A stretch of DNA of 64,000 nt from Pomacea canaliculata (GCF_003073045.1 NC_037603.1:15754192-15818191); one strand, 5' to 3'; shown: positions 11,401 through 22,752, counted from the first letter of the stretch. Program-made: numbers and translations. The notes: generated by a model not told the origin, from the letters alone.

Positions 11401-13620
11401 AACACAAAGGACAAGCTCTGAAGTTTGTTATCGACGAAATACCAAAGGAAGTGACAAAAGACACTTATAGTAAAAAACTCAGTTTCTGTGTTGACACTCT
11501 GAATGAGGTTTTACTTAAAATGAAGGCTCTATCTTTATTACCGAACCAATCAGCAAAGACACCACTGGACATGAATACGACTCATAGTTCCTCCCCAAAG
11601 GAGACGCCTGATGATGTACTAAAGAAAATCGAGAAAGCACTGGATTTATTAGGAAGACGAATGAACTGTTTGAAGGTAAAAGAGACTGAAAAGTTCTTAC
11701 CCATCTTAGATGATGAATGGAAATCTCGCCTTCAGGAGATTGAGATACTTTGGGCACAAATAGTGGATCAAAAGAGTGTTGTCACGGCAACAATGACTAG
11801 ACCAGGTAAGATATTTGGAAAATAAATTATAAACTTAATGTTAATAAGCGGAAGTATTTCAAAAAAGATTTTAATTTTCGTTATCTATTATCTACCCTTC
11901 AATGTGTATCTGCGTATGTAATCAAATAATTCAAAGCATATAAACACCTGTAAACACTAGATAAACATTGTCATGTGATGTTTCTGCCCTTCTCATTCTT
12001 ACCTAAAATATTTTGTGTCTTCAGGCAGTCTACAAGAAATATTCACTCAGCTGTACTCCGTGCTTGGGTCCTTGTACAACCTTTATGCCTCTTGCTACTG
12101 GCTGATCTTTCCCAAACTCATCGAGGTTCTCGTGAGAGAAGGAAGAGAAAAGAAGGTTGATGTCTCTGTCTGGACGTCTGGATTGTTTCCCTTTCAAACC
12201 CAAGATTTCAATGTGGCAAAGCTCGAGCTGTGTGTAAGATGTCCTCCTACAGTCCAGACTCTTCTGGAATTACTGGATAAGGAAGCCCATTCTCAGGTAT
12301 GGTACGAAAGCTTCAACAGCTAATCACATATCAGTGGTGTATAAAATGCTCGGGATTTTTTTTTTTCGGGGGAGGAAGAGGCAAACTCCATGCAAAAAGG
12401 AGGGTGAGTGAGTGTAGCCATCACAACATTTACTACTTTCAGTATTAAACGACAAAGCAACACAACAAGAAATAAAACTTGATTGTTGTTTGTCATTTCA
12501 ACAGGCAAAGTTGACATTCATGTACCATAACCTCCTGGCTTTTCACAACCCACCTCTGCCCTCCACGGGACAGCAAATTAAGCTGTTTGATCACACTGAT
12601 CACGTGGCGCGGTTCACAGAGGTCAGCGACTGCGCCGAGTGTGGTCAGGCACTGTTGACCTACTTGACAGAAACACTACATGTTGGTTGGTATCGAGATA
12701 TAATATTTACTATCCCAAATTAGTGCAAGAATATCTTATTTTAATCCTGATCGACAAATTTTAACATTGGAACTGTGGGACTCTTACTCATTTGCTGCTC
12801 ATGTAGCTCACAAAATATTGTAAATGACTTTTAATTATTCTTTTTCCCCAAAAAATCATTTTCATTAATCAGTTCAACTTTTTAGGAAAGTAGAGTAGTC
12901 AAGAAAGTGTATCTAATAAGTTTATAGTTAACTTATCATTGACATAAACCTTCAAAGATTATTTCCCTTTGTGGCGATGACAAAGGCGGCAGTGGACCTC
13001 TGCAACCCCATGATGTCTTCATCTGTGGAAGTCAGGTGGTTGCAGATGATGACTGTGCTTTTCTCAAATCATTGAAGCAGACATTCAGCATCAAACAGGA
13101 GTGCCAAGAGCTTGACTCCCCTCCTCCCTATGACGGGAGTATAGTTTCTCACAGGTTAGTATATTTGTAAGATGTTTTTTAAAATTTGTTTTACAAGCGG
13201 CTTTGACTGAGCCAGGAGGGACACGAAGCTTTACTCCATCACATTATTGCCATTTCTAGACGGTCAGGTCTTTGGAGTGTGAAAGGTTGCTGATGTGTCC
13301 ATCTGACAACCGAAATAACAAAGATTGTGGATGTGATGTATCATCTAGTGTCTGACTCACTGTTATGTCCTGTCTTGGCAGGTGGAAGCATTCTGCAAGG
13401 TCTGGAGTGCAAGGTGGTGGTGTATGTTCCAGACATCAAATATGTTCTTGCAGGACGAGGGGAGGGGCTGAAGGACAGCGAGCCCAGGGCCGATCTTCCG
13501 GACTGGCTGCAACACCTGGGCACGTGGAACAGGAGACAGCTGTGGTTCGTCGCCTCGCGCACTCTCTCTCACTTGATTGTGTTTGTCTGCGACAGTAAAA
13601 CAAAGTCTTCCAGTTTGTGA
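8405..13620 (+). CDS. NERD-like nuclease fused to SF1-type P-loop helicase
   Basis: Eight exons are proposed: 8405-9055, 9394-10177, 10337-10596, 10967-11805, 12025-12296, 12505-12681, 12958-13154 and 13389-13620. All junctions are GT/AG and phases agree, giving about 1,140 residues. The start is Met at 8405; 8366 is an in-frame alternative. Domains in order: a disordered basic N-terminus with 10-residue repeats (8691-8940); a segment near residues 225-330; a NERD/PD-(D/E)XK-like core near 380-400 (DFDVLVV...FVIMEIK); Walker A GPPGSGKT near 630; Walker B VIDEIP near 720; UvrD-like C-terminal motifs GLECKVVV and ASRTLSHLIVFV in the last 75 residues. Two one-base frame offsets fall in exon 2 (near 9861-9870 and 10080-10085), each as if one base were missing. 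They are either assembly errors or true lesions. A role in nucleic-acid processing or defence is inference. A poly(A) signal AATAAA lies at 13698. Confidence 0.75.
8691..8940 (+). repeat. In-frame 30-bp tandem repeat coding a 10-residue unit
   Basis: About eight copies of a 30-bp unit lie in the first exon of the NERD-helicase gene. They encode variants of VRPSQLTSST and VKTPELKSSS. The period is a multiple of three, so copy-number change keeps the reading frame. The units are Ser/Thr/Pro-rich and look disordered. Confidence 0.85.
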
Positions 13621-13697
13621 TGAGAGAGAATGGACTGATATGGACAACTATGTACAAGAGAGAGACAGAACAATCTTTAAAGGGATGCTAAAGGCAA

Positions 13698-13703
13698 AAT
13701 AAA
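13698..13703 (+). terminator. Poly(A) signal of the NERD-helicase gene
   Basis: AATAAA lies 78 bases after the stop codon at 13618-13620, a plausible 3' end for the gene. Confidence 0.5.
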
Positions 13704-13901
13704 ACTGCTTAGAATCGCGTACAGAGTAGGATAAATTAGAATCTCGTCTATTTATATGTGTGTTCATGTGGAAAACGTTGAAGGTTTTTAGTAGAATGTT
13801 GTGTTTAATAACAGAAATTACACGGGACTCTTTTTTTGCTTCCACGAAGTCTCTTTCTCCATCACGTGACCCTATGACGTGTGGTTTCCATAGTGAGAAC
13901 C

Positions 13902-14003
13902 ATGCCTCGAGAATGTGCTGCACCCGACTGCCACGAAAAGATGGAAAAAGATTCAAAATTGTCTTTACATCAGTTTCCGATAGACAGAGCCTTACAAGCC
14001 TGA
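13902..14003 (+). pseudogene. THAP-domain amino-terminal fragment
   Basis: Starting at an ATG, 33 codons read MPRECAAPDCHEKMEKDSKL followed by SLHQFPIDRALQA and a stop. This matches the start of a THAP zinc finger: initiator Met-Pro, the C-x4-C pair and the F-H/Q-x-F-P-x-D pattern. The downstream C-x2-H half of the domain is not seen in this frame, and no good donor site follows before the stop. It could be a decayed THAP gene, a leftover of a THAP-bearing transposase, or a first exon with an unseen splice. It lies about 280 bp after the NERD-helicase gene on the same strand. Confidence 0.5.
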
Positions 14004-14661
14004 CACACAGAGTGCGTCATACGAATAAAATGACGTCAAATCTTCGCAATGACCTCATGTCAGAGACTGACGTCACAACAAGACTCTGACATCACAACAA
14101 GACTCCTCTGCTTGACCATCTCTGGAAGCTATCGTGGTTACTCGGCGGGAGGACACAAGGGTCGAGTTCACTGGATTTTTTCAATTTTTATAAACATTGG
14201 CAACGGAAATAGAGCTAATTAGTGGTAATTAAGTGAGAAACGAATCCTTTATTTCTCCTGTATCGCTCTCGTGCTCTGTAATTGTAACTAAATATAGTTT
14301 TGAAACGTTTGACCGTCACTAGAGCCTTATCACAAGCCTTGAGTATCCCTTTAATTAAAAAACTAAAAATATATATATGTGTGTGTGTGCGACCTCATTG
14401 CACTCTCCTTTTTACTGCCAATTGTTTTTTTTTTTCCATAATCCTGTGTATTTGGATTATATCGTTTTCATATATGTAGATCTGACATGAAAGGTAAAAA
14501 AGCTATTCATGATCCATGTACATTGATAAAAGAAAATGATAACGATAATAAACGAGATGTTTTTAATATTATGTGGGTCTTATATTCTATTCCTGCGATG
14601 GTCTAGTAAATTGCAAAGATTCATGATCTTCATGTTAAGAATTACATATCGACATCATCAT

Positions 14662-14708
<47 letters not shown>

Positions 14709-16348
14709 AGAAAGCATCCAAAAGCCGAGCCAATCAAATGCAGGCAACCAAAGTGTGCGACAGGTCGATTGACAGACATGAAAAATGACACCCGATGGAA
14801 GTTGGCGTGATTTCGATCCAGCACTCAAGTCGTGCCCTGATAATCTCTCTAAAGACAAAAAGGGGACAGCACCTGTTCCAGCTGCTGGAAAGTAAGAGAG
14901 ACAATCGGGCTTAATTGCCTCCCTTAATACTCTCAAGAGTCGAGCGTCAGCGTGCCGAGATCAGATGTGCTAAGCGGCCTTCAGCCTCACTTCCGGGTTG
15001 ACCTGACATGCGCCCAGGTATGGGCTACGTCTTCATCCAGCATTTTCTATCTTCTACACTCAAACTTTGTTTTGTTTATTTTTTCACAACGAAATACATT
15101 CAATATGTTTGGCTGGAAGGTTGATTTGAAGGGGAAAAACAATAAAAAGACAATCGCGACACTTGGAGAAAATTTCAACCAATAATTCATTGCGGACAAA
15201 GGGACACAACCAAGAAGAAGAATTTGTGCGGACAAGGAGTACACAACAGAAAGAAAATGTGTGGACTAAAATATAAGACCTTCCAGTCCTTCCTGACTTG
15301 GTTACAAGCGCTTGACCATTGCCATGTAGCTCCGCCCCCAAAAATAAAATTCCTGAACCTGTTTAAATCAGGTTTCGACTGAGTTGCAGGAGGAGACTCT
15401 TAAGGTTTAAAGAAAAACTTGTTAAATTGTAACGGATGTCCAGAATCGTTGGCCAGCTAAATAAAAAGAATGGCGAGAAAGTTGTAAACAGTGGAAGCAG
15501 AACGTCCACCACTCTAACTGCTCGGTGGACATCCATCGATGTTTTGCCCTTTGCTGGCAGGAACCGGCTTGCGGATGTGAAATGTTATCAGCCAGCTCCT
15601 CGAGAGCGCGGCTTACCTGCCCCTGAAAGGAGGATGCTGATAGAAACAAAAAGATTTGTAAACAGTTTTTGAGGCGAAAAAAGGAAGACAGCCAGCAGGG
15701 TCAACAGGAGGCCGCGACAACAACGACGACATTGCGTCGATACCAGGCGTCGAGAAATCAGAGAGAGTGAGACTCTTCGCCCTGAAAGCGAGGACTTATT
15801 GCAATTGTGAGAGAATTAGCTGAATTGTAATGCTGACAGTGATGACGGCAGTGGAAGTTTCCATAACAACGACGGGAGCAGGTGGGAGAAGAAAATGTAC
15901 AAAAATGTTGATGGAGGAGGGTGAATAGTAAGGCTCACACTTTCCCAGCTTATGTTTACCACATCTCTTTATTTCATACAAAGAATTTTATTTTCTTTCA
16001 TCTATAAATTTTTTTTCTATTTTAGAAACGTATTAAAATTTTTTATATTTTTTTGTCTTTATCAACATATTTGCGGGCTACTGCACTTGAAGGGAATGCT
16101 TTCTATATTAAATGAGGGCTTAAGACATAATTACTTAGTCATCTTTATTGCTTATAACTGTTAATTAAAACATTGACCGACTTCTCGCTTACTGACAGAT
16201 GGATAAACTGCCTGACTGACTCACAAACCCACTTTAAGATTTGAATATTTTGTACTATGTGGGATTATGTGTAAGAGGACAGCGAGAGAACGTGAAATGA
16301 GTTTGTTCGTAATGAGTAATAGAGTATGAGTGTGAGTGGTGAAATTGT
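14004..16348. other. No gene recognised
   Basis: The stretch contains a CAT/ATC trinucleotide microsatellite (14653-14708), short GT and AT runs (near 14375) and a possible decayed tRNA-like B-box (about 14806-14825). Short open frames show no domain. Several CRE-like GACGTCA elements occur just downstream of the THAP fragment (14030-14080). Confidence 0.4.
14653..14708. repeat. (CAT)n microsatellite
   Basis: About 17 near-perfect CAT/ATC triplets. The apparent poly-His and poly-Asp frames across it are artefacts of the repeat. Confidence 0.9.
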
Positions 16349-16704
16349 GTGTTTGTTTGTTTGTTTGTTTGTTTGTTTGGTTGGTTGGTTGGTTGGTTGG
16401 TTGGTTGGTTGGTTGGTTGGTTGGTTGGTTGGTTGGTTGGTTGGTTGGTTGGTTGGCTGGTTGGTTGGTTGGTTGGTTGGTTGGTTGGTTGGTCGGTCAT
16501 TCGTTTATTTGTTTATTTGGTTGGTTGTTGTTTCTTCGTTCGTTCGTTTGGTTGGTTGGTTGGTTGGTTGGTTGGTTGGTTGGTTGGTTGGTTGGTTGTC
16601 GTTCGTTTATTTGTTTATTTGGTTGGTTGGTTGGTTGGTTGGTTGGTTGGTTGGTTGGTTGGTTGGCTGGCTGGCTGGTTGGTTGGCTGGCTGGCTGGCT
16701 GGCT
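16349..16704. repeat. (TTGG)n satellite with repeated spacers
   Basis: A tetranucleotide tract starts as TTTG units, becomes TTGG units, and ends as CTGG units. Two similar spacers (about 16495-16520 and 16597-16620), each with TTCGTTTATTTGTTTATTTG, sit about 100 bp apart and give a higher-order pattern. All three forward frames stay open and would give Val-Gly-Trp-Leu repeats; these are not genes. Confidence 0.9.
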
Positions 16705-17039
16705 GTGTGTGATAGAGAGAGAGAGAACGTGCTACCAACACCTGCCAGGGCGAACTAAAGGAAAGGAATTTAACCGCTATTGCCGACGATCCCTATCTAC
16801 TTAGTATTTAAAGCCCATCCAAAAAAGTTTTTAGGAAAGTTTGGAACTTTTTATCTGGATTAAAAACTAAAACGTCCACTAATCGATGTATTAAGTCGAC
16901 ACCTTTGCCTACAAATCCGTCTCGTCCCGTATAAGCCGCATTTGAACTATCGACTGCATGCGAGGGCAGTACTGGCGAGACATACCGCGACATTTATCAA
17001 CTTCCAGTCCCACAAGACAAAGCCTCACCCCGGGGATTG

Positions 17040-17340
17040 ATTGTGGCGACCAATCAATTGCCAGGAGAGGCGCGCGCGCCGTCTTTTATTGACTCCCAGA
17101 GTTGAAGAGTGCGCAGCGGGTCGAAGATCCCGGATGAGCACGCTCTCTGACAGATGACGTCACGGCTGGTGAAGAGCGCCTGCGCGCGCTAATGGCGGTC
17201 TAAGCGGCCGACTATTGAAACACCTGTTTTAAAGAAGTTTTAAGACGGGGCTGGCCACACAAACAGCCCATTTAAAACCATGGCGGTCGAGGCGCGGAAG
17301 GCAAAAGGTTTTCACCATCGCCGTCGCTGGTCCAGGTGCG
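17040..17340 (+). promoter_or_regulatory. CpG-rich region upstream of the NR2E receptor gene
   Basis: The stretch is clearly richer in CpG than its surroundings (GCGCGCGCGCC near 17070 and 17182-17190). It contains TGACGTCA at 17155-17162. An ATG at 17280 opens a short frame. Donor-like sites at 17336 and 17385 do not give the phase needed to join the exon at 17871. The region may hold the promoter and the missing first exon of the receptor. Confidence 0.35.
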
Positions 17341-17870
17341 CGTGGGTCGAGTCCTTGTCACACCTTGGCTCCGACAAACAATGGGTTAGTATAAGACCTG
17401 ACTTGAACTATTACACAATCTTTCACAGTCAATATTTCACATCTCACAAAACTTCAAATTTTCATTTAAGTGATTTACGTATATTTTTCACTATCATACT
17501 AATTGTCAGGACCAAAACATTTATTAACTTTAATGTTAGTGGATGACAATGTCCAGTTTTGTAAGATAATTTTTGTTTATTTTCAGTGTGTCATTATTTC
17601 AAAAATGTTCACACTCACACTCCTATTATTCATTTCTGTTTATTTCATACCGACTTTACTACATTTGCTTACATTTTTGTATTATTATTTTAATGATTAT
17701 TTGTATTTCAGTTTCATCGATGTTTACTTTGTTACATCTGGTAGATAGGCTAAGCAAGAAAAGGTGGGAAATATTTTTGATTGACACATAAAAACAATGT
17801 TTATACTCACTTATTTTTTTTTTTTTTATTGTTTTTACATATCTACTAGTTCATTCTGTGCTGTGTTCAG

Positions 17871-20800
17871 GAAGAACTCTGCCTGTTCCGGTTGCGTGTG
17901 AAGTCTGTGGTGACAAGAGTTACGGGAAGCACTATGGTGTCTACTGTTGTGATGGATGCAGTTGTTTCTTTAAACGCAGCATCAGGAAAAATATTGCCTA
18001 CACCTGCATAGGTGCGAACCTTTGGACTCACTTCTCCGTTTTGTTCTTCTCTGATTTCCCCATCTTCTTGTTCTTCCTTATTCTTCATCCTTGATACGCA
18101 CTTGAACTTTTTTCTTGCAAAGTTGGATGTATACTCAAATATTCTAAAAGCATGTGGTAAATACATTTATATCACGTGTTTTTTCCGTTATTCAATGCTT
18201 TGTCCATACTTCGTAAGGGGGTTAAAAAGTACATTCCAACCCTTTCTGTTCTCAAGTGTTCAAATGGTAATTAAACCATTTTAAAAGTTAATGTTTTGTG
18301 TGTTTAAGAACATCGTATCAAATTTCTAAACATCTTTCGAAATGTATTTTCTTTAAACCTGCTAGGTAAATCATCGGTCCAGCAGCTTTTTTCAGAGGTA
18401 CATATCACCTACCCCGGGTTTCGTTGATATACTCAAGTTGTCTCTACTTGTGTATTAATCTTTTACCAATGCAAGTATATCCATGACTTATATCGTCACT
18501 GTCATTAATAATGTCATTTTCATTGTCTTTTCAAAGGAAAAGGGAACTGTGTCATCGACAAGGCCCGGAGAAACTGGTGTCCATACTGTCGTCTGCAAAA
18601 ATGTTTCGCCGTTAATATGAACAGAAACGGTAAGTCTAATAAAACGTTGACAATGTCGGAGCATGCGCGTGGACTTACTGCCTCTCTCGTAACTGTGCCC
18701 CTTCAATCGTGCAAAAAGATTTTATGTTATCAGACATGATTGTCCACAGAAGAAATATGTTTTTGTATGTAAATGTCGAGCAAGTTGAGAGCATGCTGGG
18801 GATTTTTTTTTTCTCTCTCAGCTGTCCAAGAAGAACGGGGTCCGCGCAAAAACAAAGGCACAAAGCGAGCGTCCATCTTGGCCCGCAGGTCAGCGCAGCA
18901 CGCACTCCCCGCACCTCCGTTCGGCACAGCGCCCCCTGTCTCCATGGCGACCCGCGTGACCCCATACGAGTCCAGCGTGACGTCACTGGAGCCAGGTCTG
19001 GCGTGGAGCCCGGTCTTCAGCGCTTTCCGGCGGGTGACTCCCCGAGGACCGACTCTGCACCCGTACCACCCGATCCACCCGCTGCTGGCCTGGCCGCTGC
19101 CTGCGTCACTTCCGGCCATCCTGTTTGGGAGCGTCACGGGCGCGGCGGACTGTCTCAGTGCGGGTACGACACTAGTGTCTCGCCTCCATCGGCTTCTAGT
19201 GTACTTCCATTTATCCACAGCACTGGTTAACAAAATCAAAAAGACTGTTCTTAAATTTACAAACTGCCAGAGACGATTCCTTGTTTGTGAGTCATTTGTC
19301 GTATAGAAATAATTTTACCTAGTGTACATATTTCATACCCCGCGCAGGTACACAATGCATGTTTTGCATTCTCATACACAATAAAATCACACAACACAGA
19401 ACTAGACTTACTGTCTGAAAATTCATTTCCACTCGTAGTCATCACCGCTAATGATAAATGTTGTCGTAGCTTTAACGGTGAGTGCTCATAATTAATGAAA
19501 AATTCCTTTCTTAATTAGTGCCTTTTTATTTTTACTATTTATGTAGGGGCTCAAGAACCACGTGATGTCCAGAGATTTCTTCGCCACACTGCGCATCAGA
19601 TCCTCCTGTCGTGCCTCAGAAGGACTCAGCACAATTATTTTTTCAAAGCCCTCCATCCGCGAGAACAGGAGGCGCAGCTGGAATCCCATTGGTCAGAAGT
19701 GTTTCTCTTGGCGGCCTCCTATTGGCCAGTGGACATTTCATGCATAATCTCGAAACTGCTGCGCGTGAGCGGCTCGGTAAGTGATACTGACATGAAGAAC
19801 TGTGAGTGATATTGACATGAAGTACTGTAAGTGATATTGACAGGAAGTACTGTGATACTGACAGTAAGTACTGTAAGGGCAAGTGTGTGACACAATATGG
19901 CCGGCATGACTGTCCTTTGCAGGTCCATGACGCAGACGAGGATCACGTTTTGTGTGGAGTTCAAAAGGTCATCAGCACGTGCCAAGCTCTCAATGCTGAC
20001 GTCACAGAACTTCCTTTCTTGGAGACTTTGATTTTGCTTCGACAAGGTTAGTAAGTGATGCTACGGCAGTTAAAAGATCATGAGACTGTCCATACATAAA
20101 CTTGTTGAAAATAATTCATCTGGTATAGCAGTGACGTATGAACTCAAATACCTACAAAATAATCTTTTCTCTCCTTCATTTGCTTCACCCTGGGTTACTT
20201 TAAAAAAAAAAGAAATTTAATATTTTATTTTAAGGACAATGAGTGTTGCTTCTCATTAAATTTTTTATTTATTATTAGAATTATTATTAGTTGTAGTATT
20301 TTAATTACTTTTTTTAAAATCATTTTTTAATCCTTCAAATTTCCTTCACAAAAATTTTACATATTTTTCATTTTGAATTCGCTGATAATCTTAATTGTTT
20401 TTACATTTTGCTTTTACTTAATTATATATTTTATTAAATATAAGTTTATTTTTATTTTTTGTTGATAGTGGCAATAGTTTCGTCAAATCCACCTGATGAC
20501 ACTAAATTCCTGACATCATTCTAAGCGCATTAATTTTGAGACTGAATTACGCTTATTTAATGACCTCATCATCATCCAGGTGACACTAAGTAACCTCATC
20601 CAGGTGACACTAACATCATCCAGGTGATACTAAATAACCTCATCCAGGTGACACTAACATCATCCAGGTGACACTAAGTAACCTCATCCAGGTGACACTA
20701 AGTAACCTCGTCCAGGTGACACTAACATCATCCAGGTGATACTAAGTAACCTCATCCAGGTGACACTAACATCATCCAGGTTATACTAAGTAACCTCATC

Positions 20801-21794
20801 CAGGTGACACTAACATCATCCAGGTGACACTAAGTAACCTCATCCAGGTGACACTAACATCATCCAGGTGACACTAAGTAACCTCATCCAGGTGACACTA
20901 AGTAACCTCGTCCAGGTGACACTAACATCATCCAGGTGACACTAAGTAACCTCGTTCATGTGAGACTGATGCACCTGTCATGTCACCTGGCACTGAGGCC
21001 ACAAACGATCCTCACCTGAATTAACCTTTCTGCCGTCTGGAACCGATACTGGGCCCGAACTGATAGTAAGCCTCTGTGGGCATCAACTCCTGGTGCACTA
21101 GAAAGCCGATCCCCGCGCCTCCATTTGCCCAGGTGGCGATAACCTGACGCTGAGTGCACGCCCTTTGCTTGTCGGGTGTGGCACCGCTCTGCGGGTGTGC
21201 AGTTGTCTGCATCTCGCACTCAGAGCAACCTTGACATGCAGGGTCTGGAACCACGGGCTTGTAATTTCGACGATTTGTTTCCCTTGAAAATTGTCTCCCT
21301 TTCGTATTAAAGCTATTTTAGTAAAATCATGCCATAAACCAAAATTTCCCCTTTTTTATAGCAAACATTTAGAGTAATTTGTCGACTTAGATTGACCTCA
21401 CGTGCAGTGAGTCACTAATGACTTTCATCCTTCAGGTCAGCGCGAGGCGGAGGTGGAGTCCGGTCGTCTGGACGCCCTCCAGGAGCAGGTGCAGCTCGCG
21501 CTTGCGCACTACACGCAGCACGCCTTTGTCCACGCGCACGTCAACACGCAGCCTTCCTCGCCTTCCTCGCTCACCCTGCCGTCATCCTCCTCATCATCAT
21601 CGTCGTCATCGACGACTGTCATCGTCCCTTCTCCACCGCCAGGCGCGGTGGCCAGCGTGGTGGCGACGACAGCCCGGTTTGGTCGTCTGCTGCTGGTGTT
21701 ACCCGCCCTGTCCACAGTCAGCGGAGAGATGCTCGAGAAGCTTCTGTTCCCGGATGTTTGTGTCAGTCATCTCATCCGCGCTTTCTTCTCCTGA
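17871..21794 (+). CDS. NR2E-class nuclear receptor (first exon not found)
   Basis: Six exons join in consistent phase: 17871-18011, 18537-18629, 18822-19163, 19547-19776, 19923-20046 and 21436-21794 (about 429 visible residues). The two-zinc-finger DNA-binding domain is complete: [19 protein letters not shown]-box DGCSC, a five-residue D-box (CIGKGNC), then [10 protein letters not shown], the signature that follows the finger in TLX/PNR/DSF receptors. Exon 4 carries the ligand-domain signature ([20 protein letters not shown]). Exon 5 gives [15 protein letters not shown]. Exon 6 gives [12 protein letters not shown] and a short helix-12-like end. The five-residue D-box is closer to PNR/NR2E3-type than to the seven-residue TLX form. 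Odd points are Cys for Gly in the P-box and a Ser-rich insertion in the ligand domain. It is expected to be a nuclear DNA-binding transcription factor. Confidence 0.88.
19780..19876. repeat. Short tandem repeat in receptor intron
   Basis: Three to four copies of a roughly 24-bp unit containing GTGATATTGACATGAAGTAC start at the donor site of the intron 19777-19922 and fill most of it. Confidence 0.6.
20563..20965. repeat. Minisatellite with CAGGTG in each unit
   Basis: About 17 units of 20 or 24 bp alternate, with core CATCCAGGTGACACTAA, in the last intron of the NR2E receptor gene. Sixteen units carry CAGGTG, one carries CAGGTT, and a decayed unit ends the array. The units are too short and too continuous to be a CRISPR array. 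Confidence 0.9.
21556..21660 (+). other. Ser-rich insertion inside the receptor ligand domain
   Basis: Between the segment [16 protein letters not shown] (helix 9-like) and [12 protein letters not shown] (helix 10-like), a low-complexity stretch of about 35 residues (ten consecutive Ser, then Thr/Val/Pro) is coded by TCC/TCA/TCG triplets. Related receptors have only a short loop here. Confidence 0.7.
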
Positions 21795-22110
21795 AACTGT
21801 CTCTATGGCAACCGTTACAGAATGTGTGCGTGGGGTTACGGGTTTGTCTGTTCGTACCCTGATATGTTTTTGATGGAAAAGTTTGGTTATAAAGAATAGG
21901 CTTTCATCAAGATGTCATCTTGGCCAGGCTGTTGCTCACTGTTTAAAGCAATATTTAAAGAAGAAAATCGAGTTTCTTATCCAAAAGATATTATTTCTAT
22001 TTTTGTGTAGAAACATTTTTCTTGTTCGGGAAATTCGAAGCAGCATTTTCATAGGAAGGCATCGCCATTTGTGTGACAACTAGTGACAGATGTGTGTGTG
22101 TTACTGTATG

Positions 22111-22116
22111 AATAAA
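22111..22116 (+). terminator. Poly(A) signal of the NR2E receptor gene
   Basis: AATAAA lies about 320 bases after the stop codon at 21792-21794. Confidence 0.5.
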
Positions 22117-22136
22117 AATGTTTTTATGTTATGAAA

Positions 22137-22721
22137 TTCAGTATTTGGCTTTGCTTTCGTCAGTATTTATCTCTCACTCTCAGTCCATCTTGCGTACACA
22201 CGCACTCTTACCTATTAATAACATGCGAGCACACACACATACACATACACACAATCTGTAAATATATACAAAGATTTAAGGGATTACGCACAGATGATAA
22301 ATATTTTCAGACAAATAATTTAATAATTTATATTTAATATCCCAAACATTTTGTACTGCACTCGGGGAAATTTTGCCATGGATACACAACGGACATTTGC
22401 CGCGTGGATGTCAGGCGTGGATACACAATGGATACATCAAGTGATAATGAAACGGTTGTTTACACTTTTAAAAATCTGACAAATCATAGCTTGAATTTGC
22501 AAAATATAAGAATGACAAAGAAGCAATGTACGACAAGGACAAACACGCGTTCTAAACAATTCTTCGTTTTTTCTGTCAGTTGGAGTTTATTAGATAAACC
22601 ACCGAGAGAGGAAAATATTTTTGGTAAAAGCATTCTCTACTTTATAGAAAATTAGAAAAAGCTTTCTGGGTGTTGTTTTCCGAGCAATATGTGAACTTTA
22701 CCACATTTCTTTCTCATTTCC

Positions 22722-22752
<31 letters not shown>

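Noticed and set aside
14642-14824. Poly-Asp and poly-His open frames
   Set aside because: Both are translations of the CAT microsatellite.
16326-16804. Three overlapping forward frames of 128-151 codons with Val-Gly-Trp-Leu repeats
   Set aside because: They are translations of the TTGG satellite in every frame, with no start context, splice sites or conserved domain.
17280-17384. ATG-started frame as first exon of the NR2E receptor
   Set aside because: The plausible donors at 17336 and 17385 give phase 2 and phase 0, while the exon at 17871 needs phase 1.
20563-20965. Possible CRISPR-like array
   Set aside because: Units are contiguous 20-24-bp repeats without unique spacers, inside an animal gene intron.
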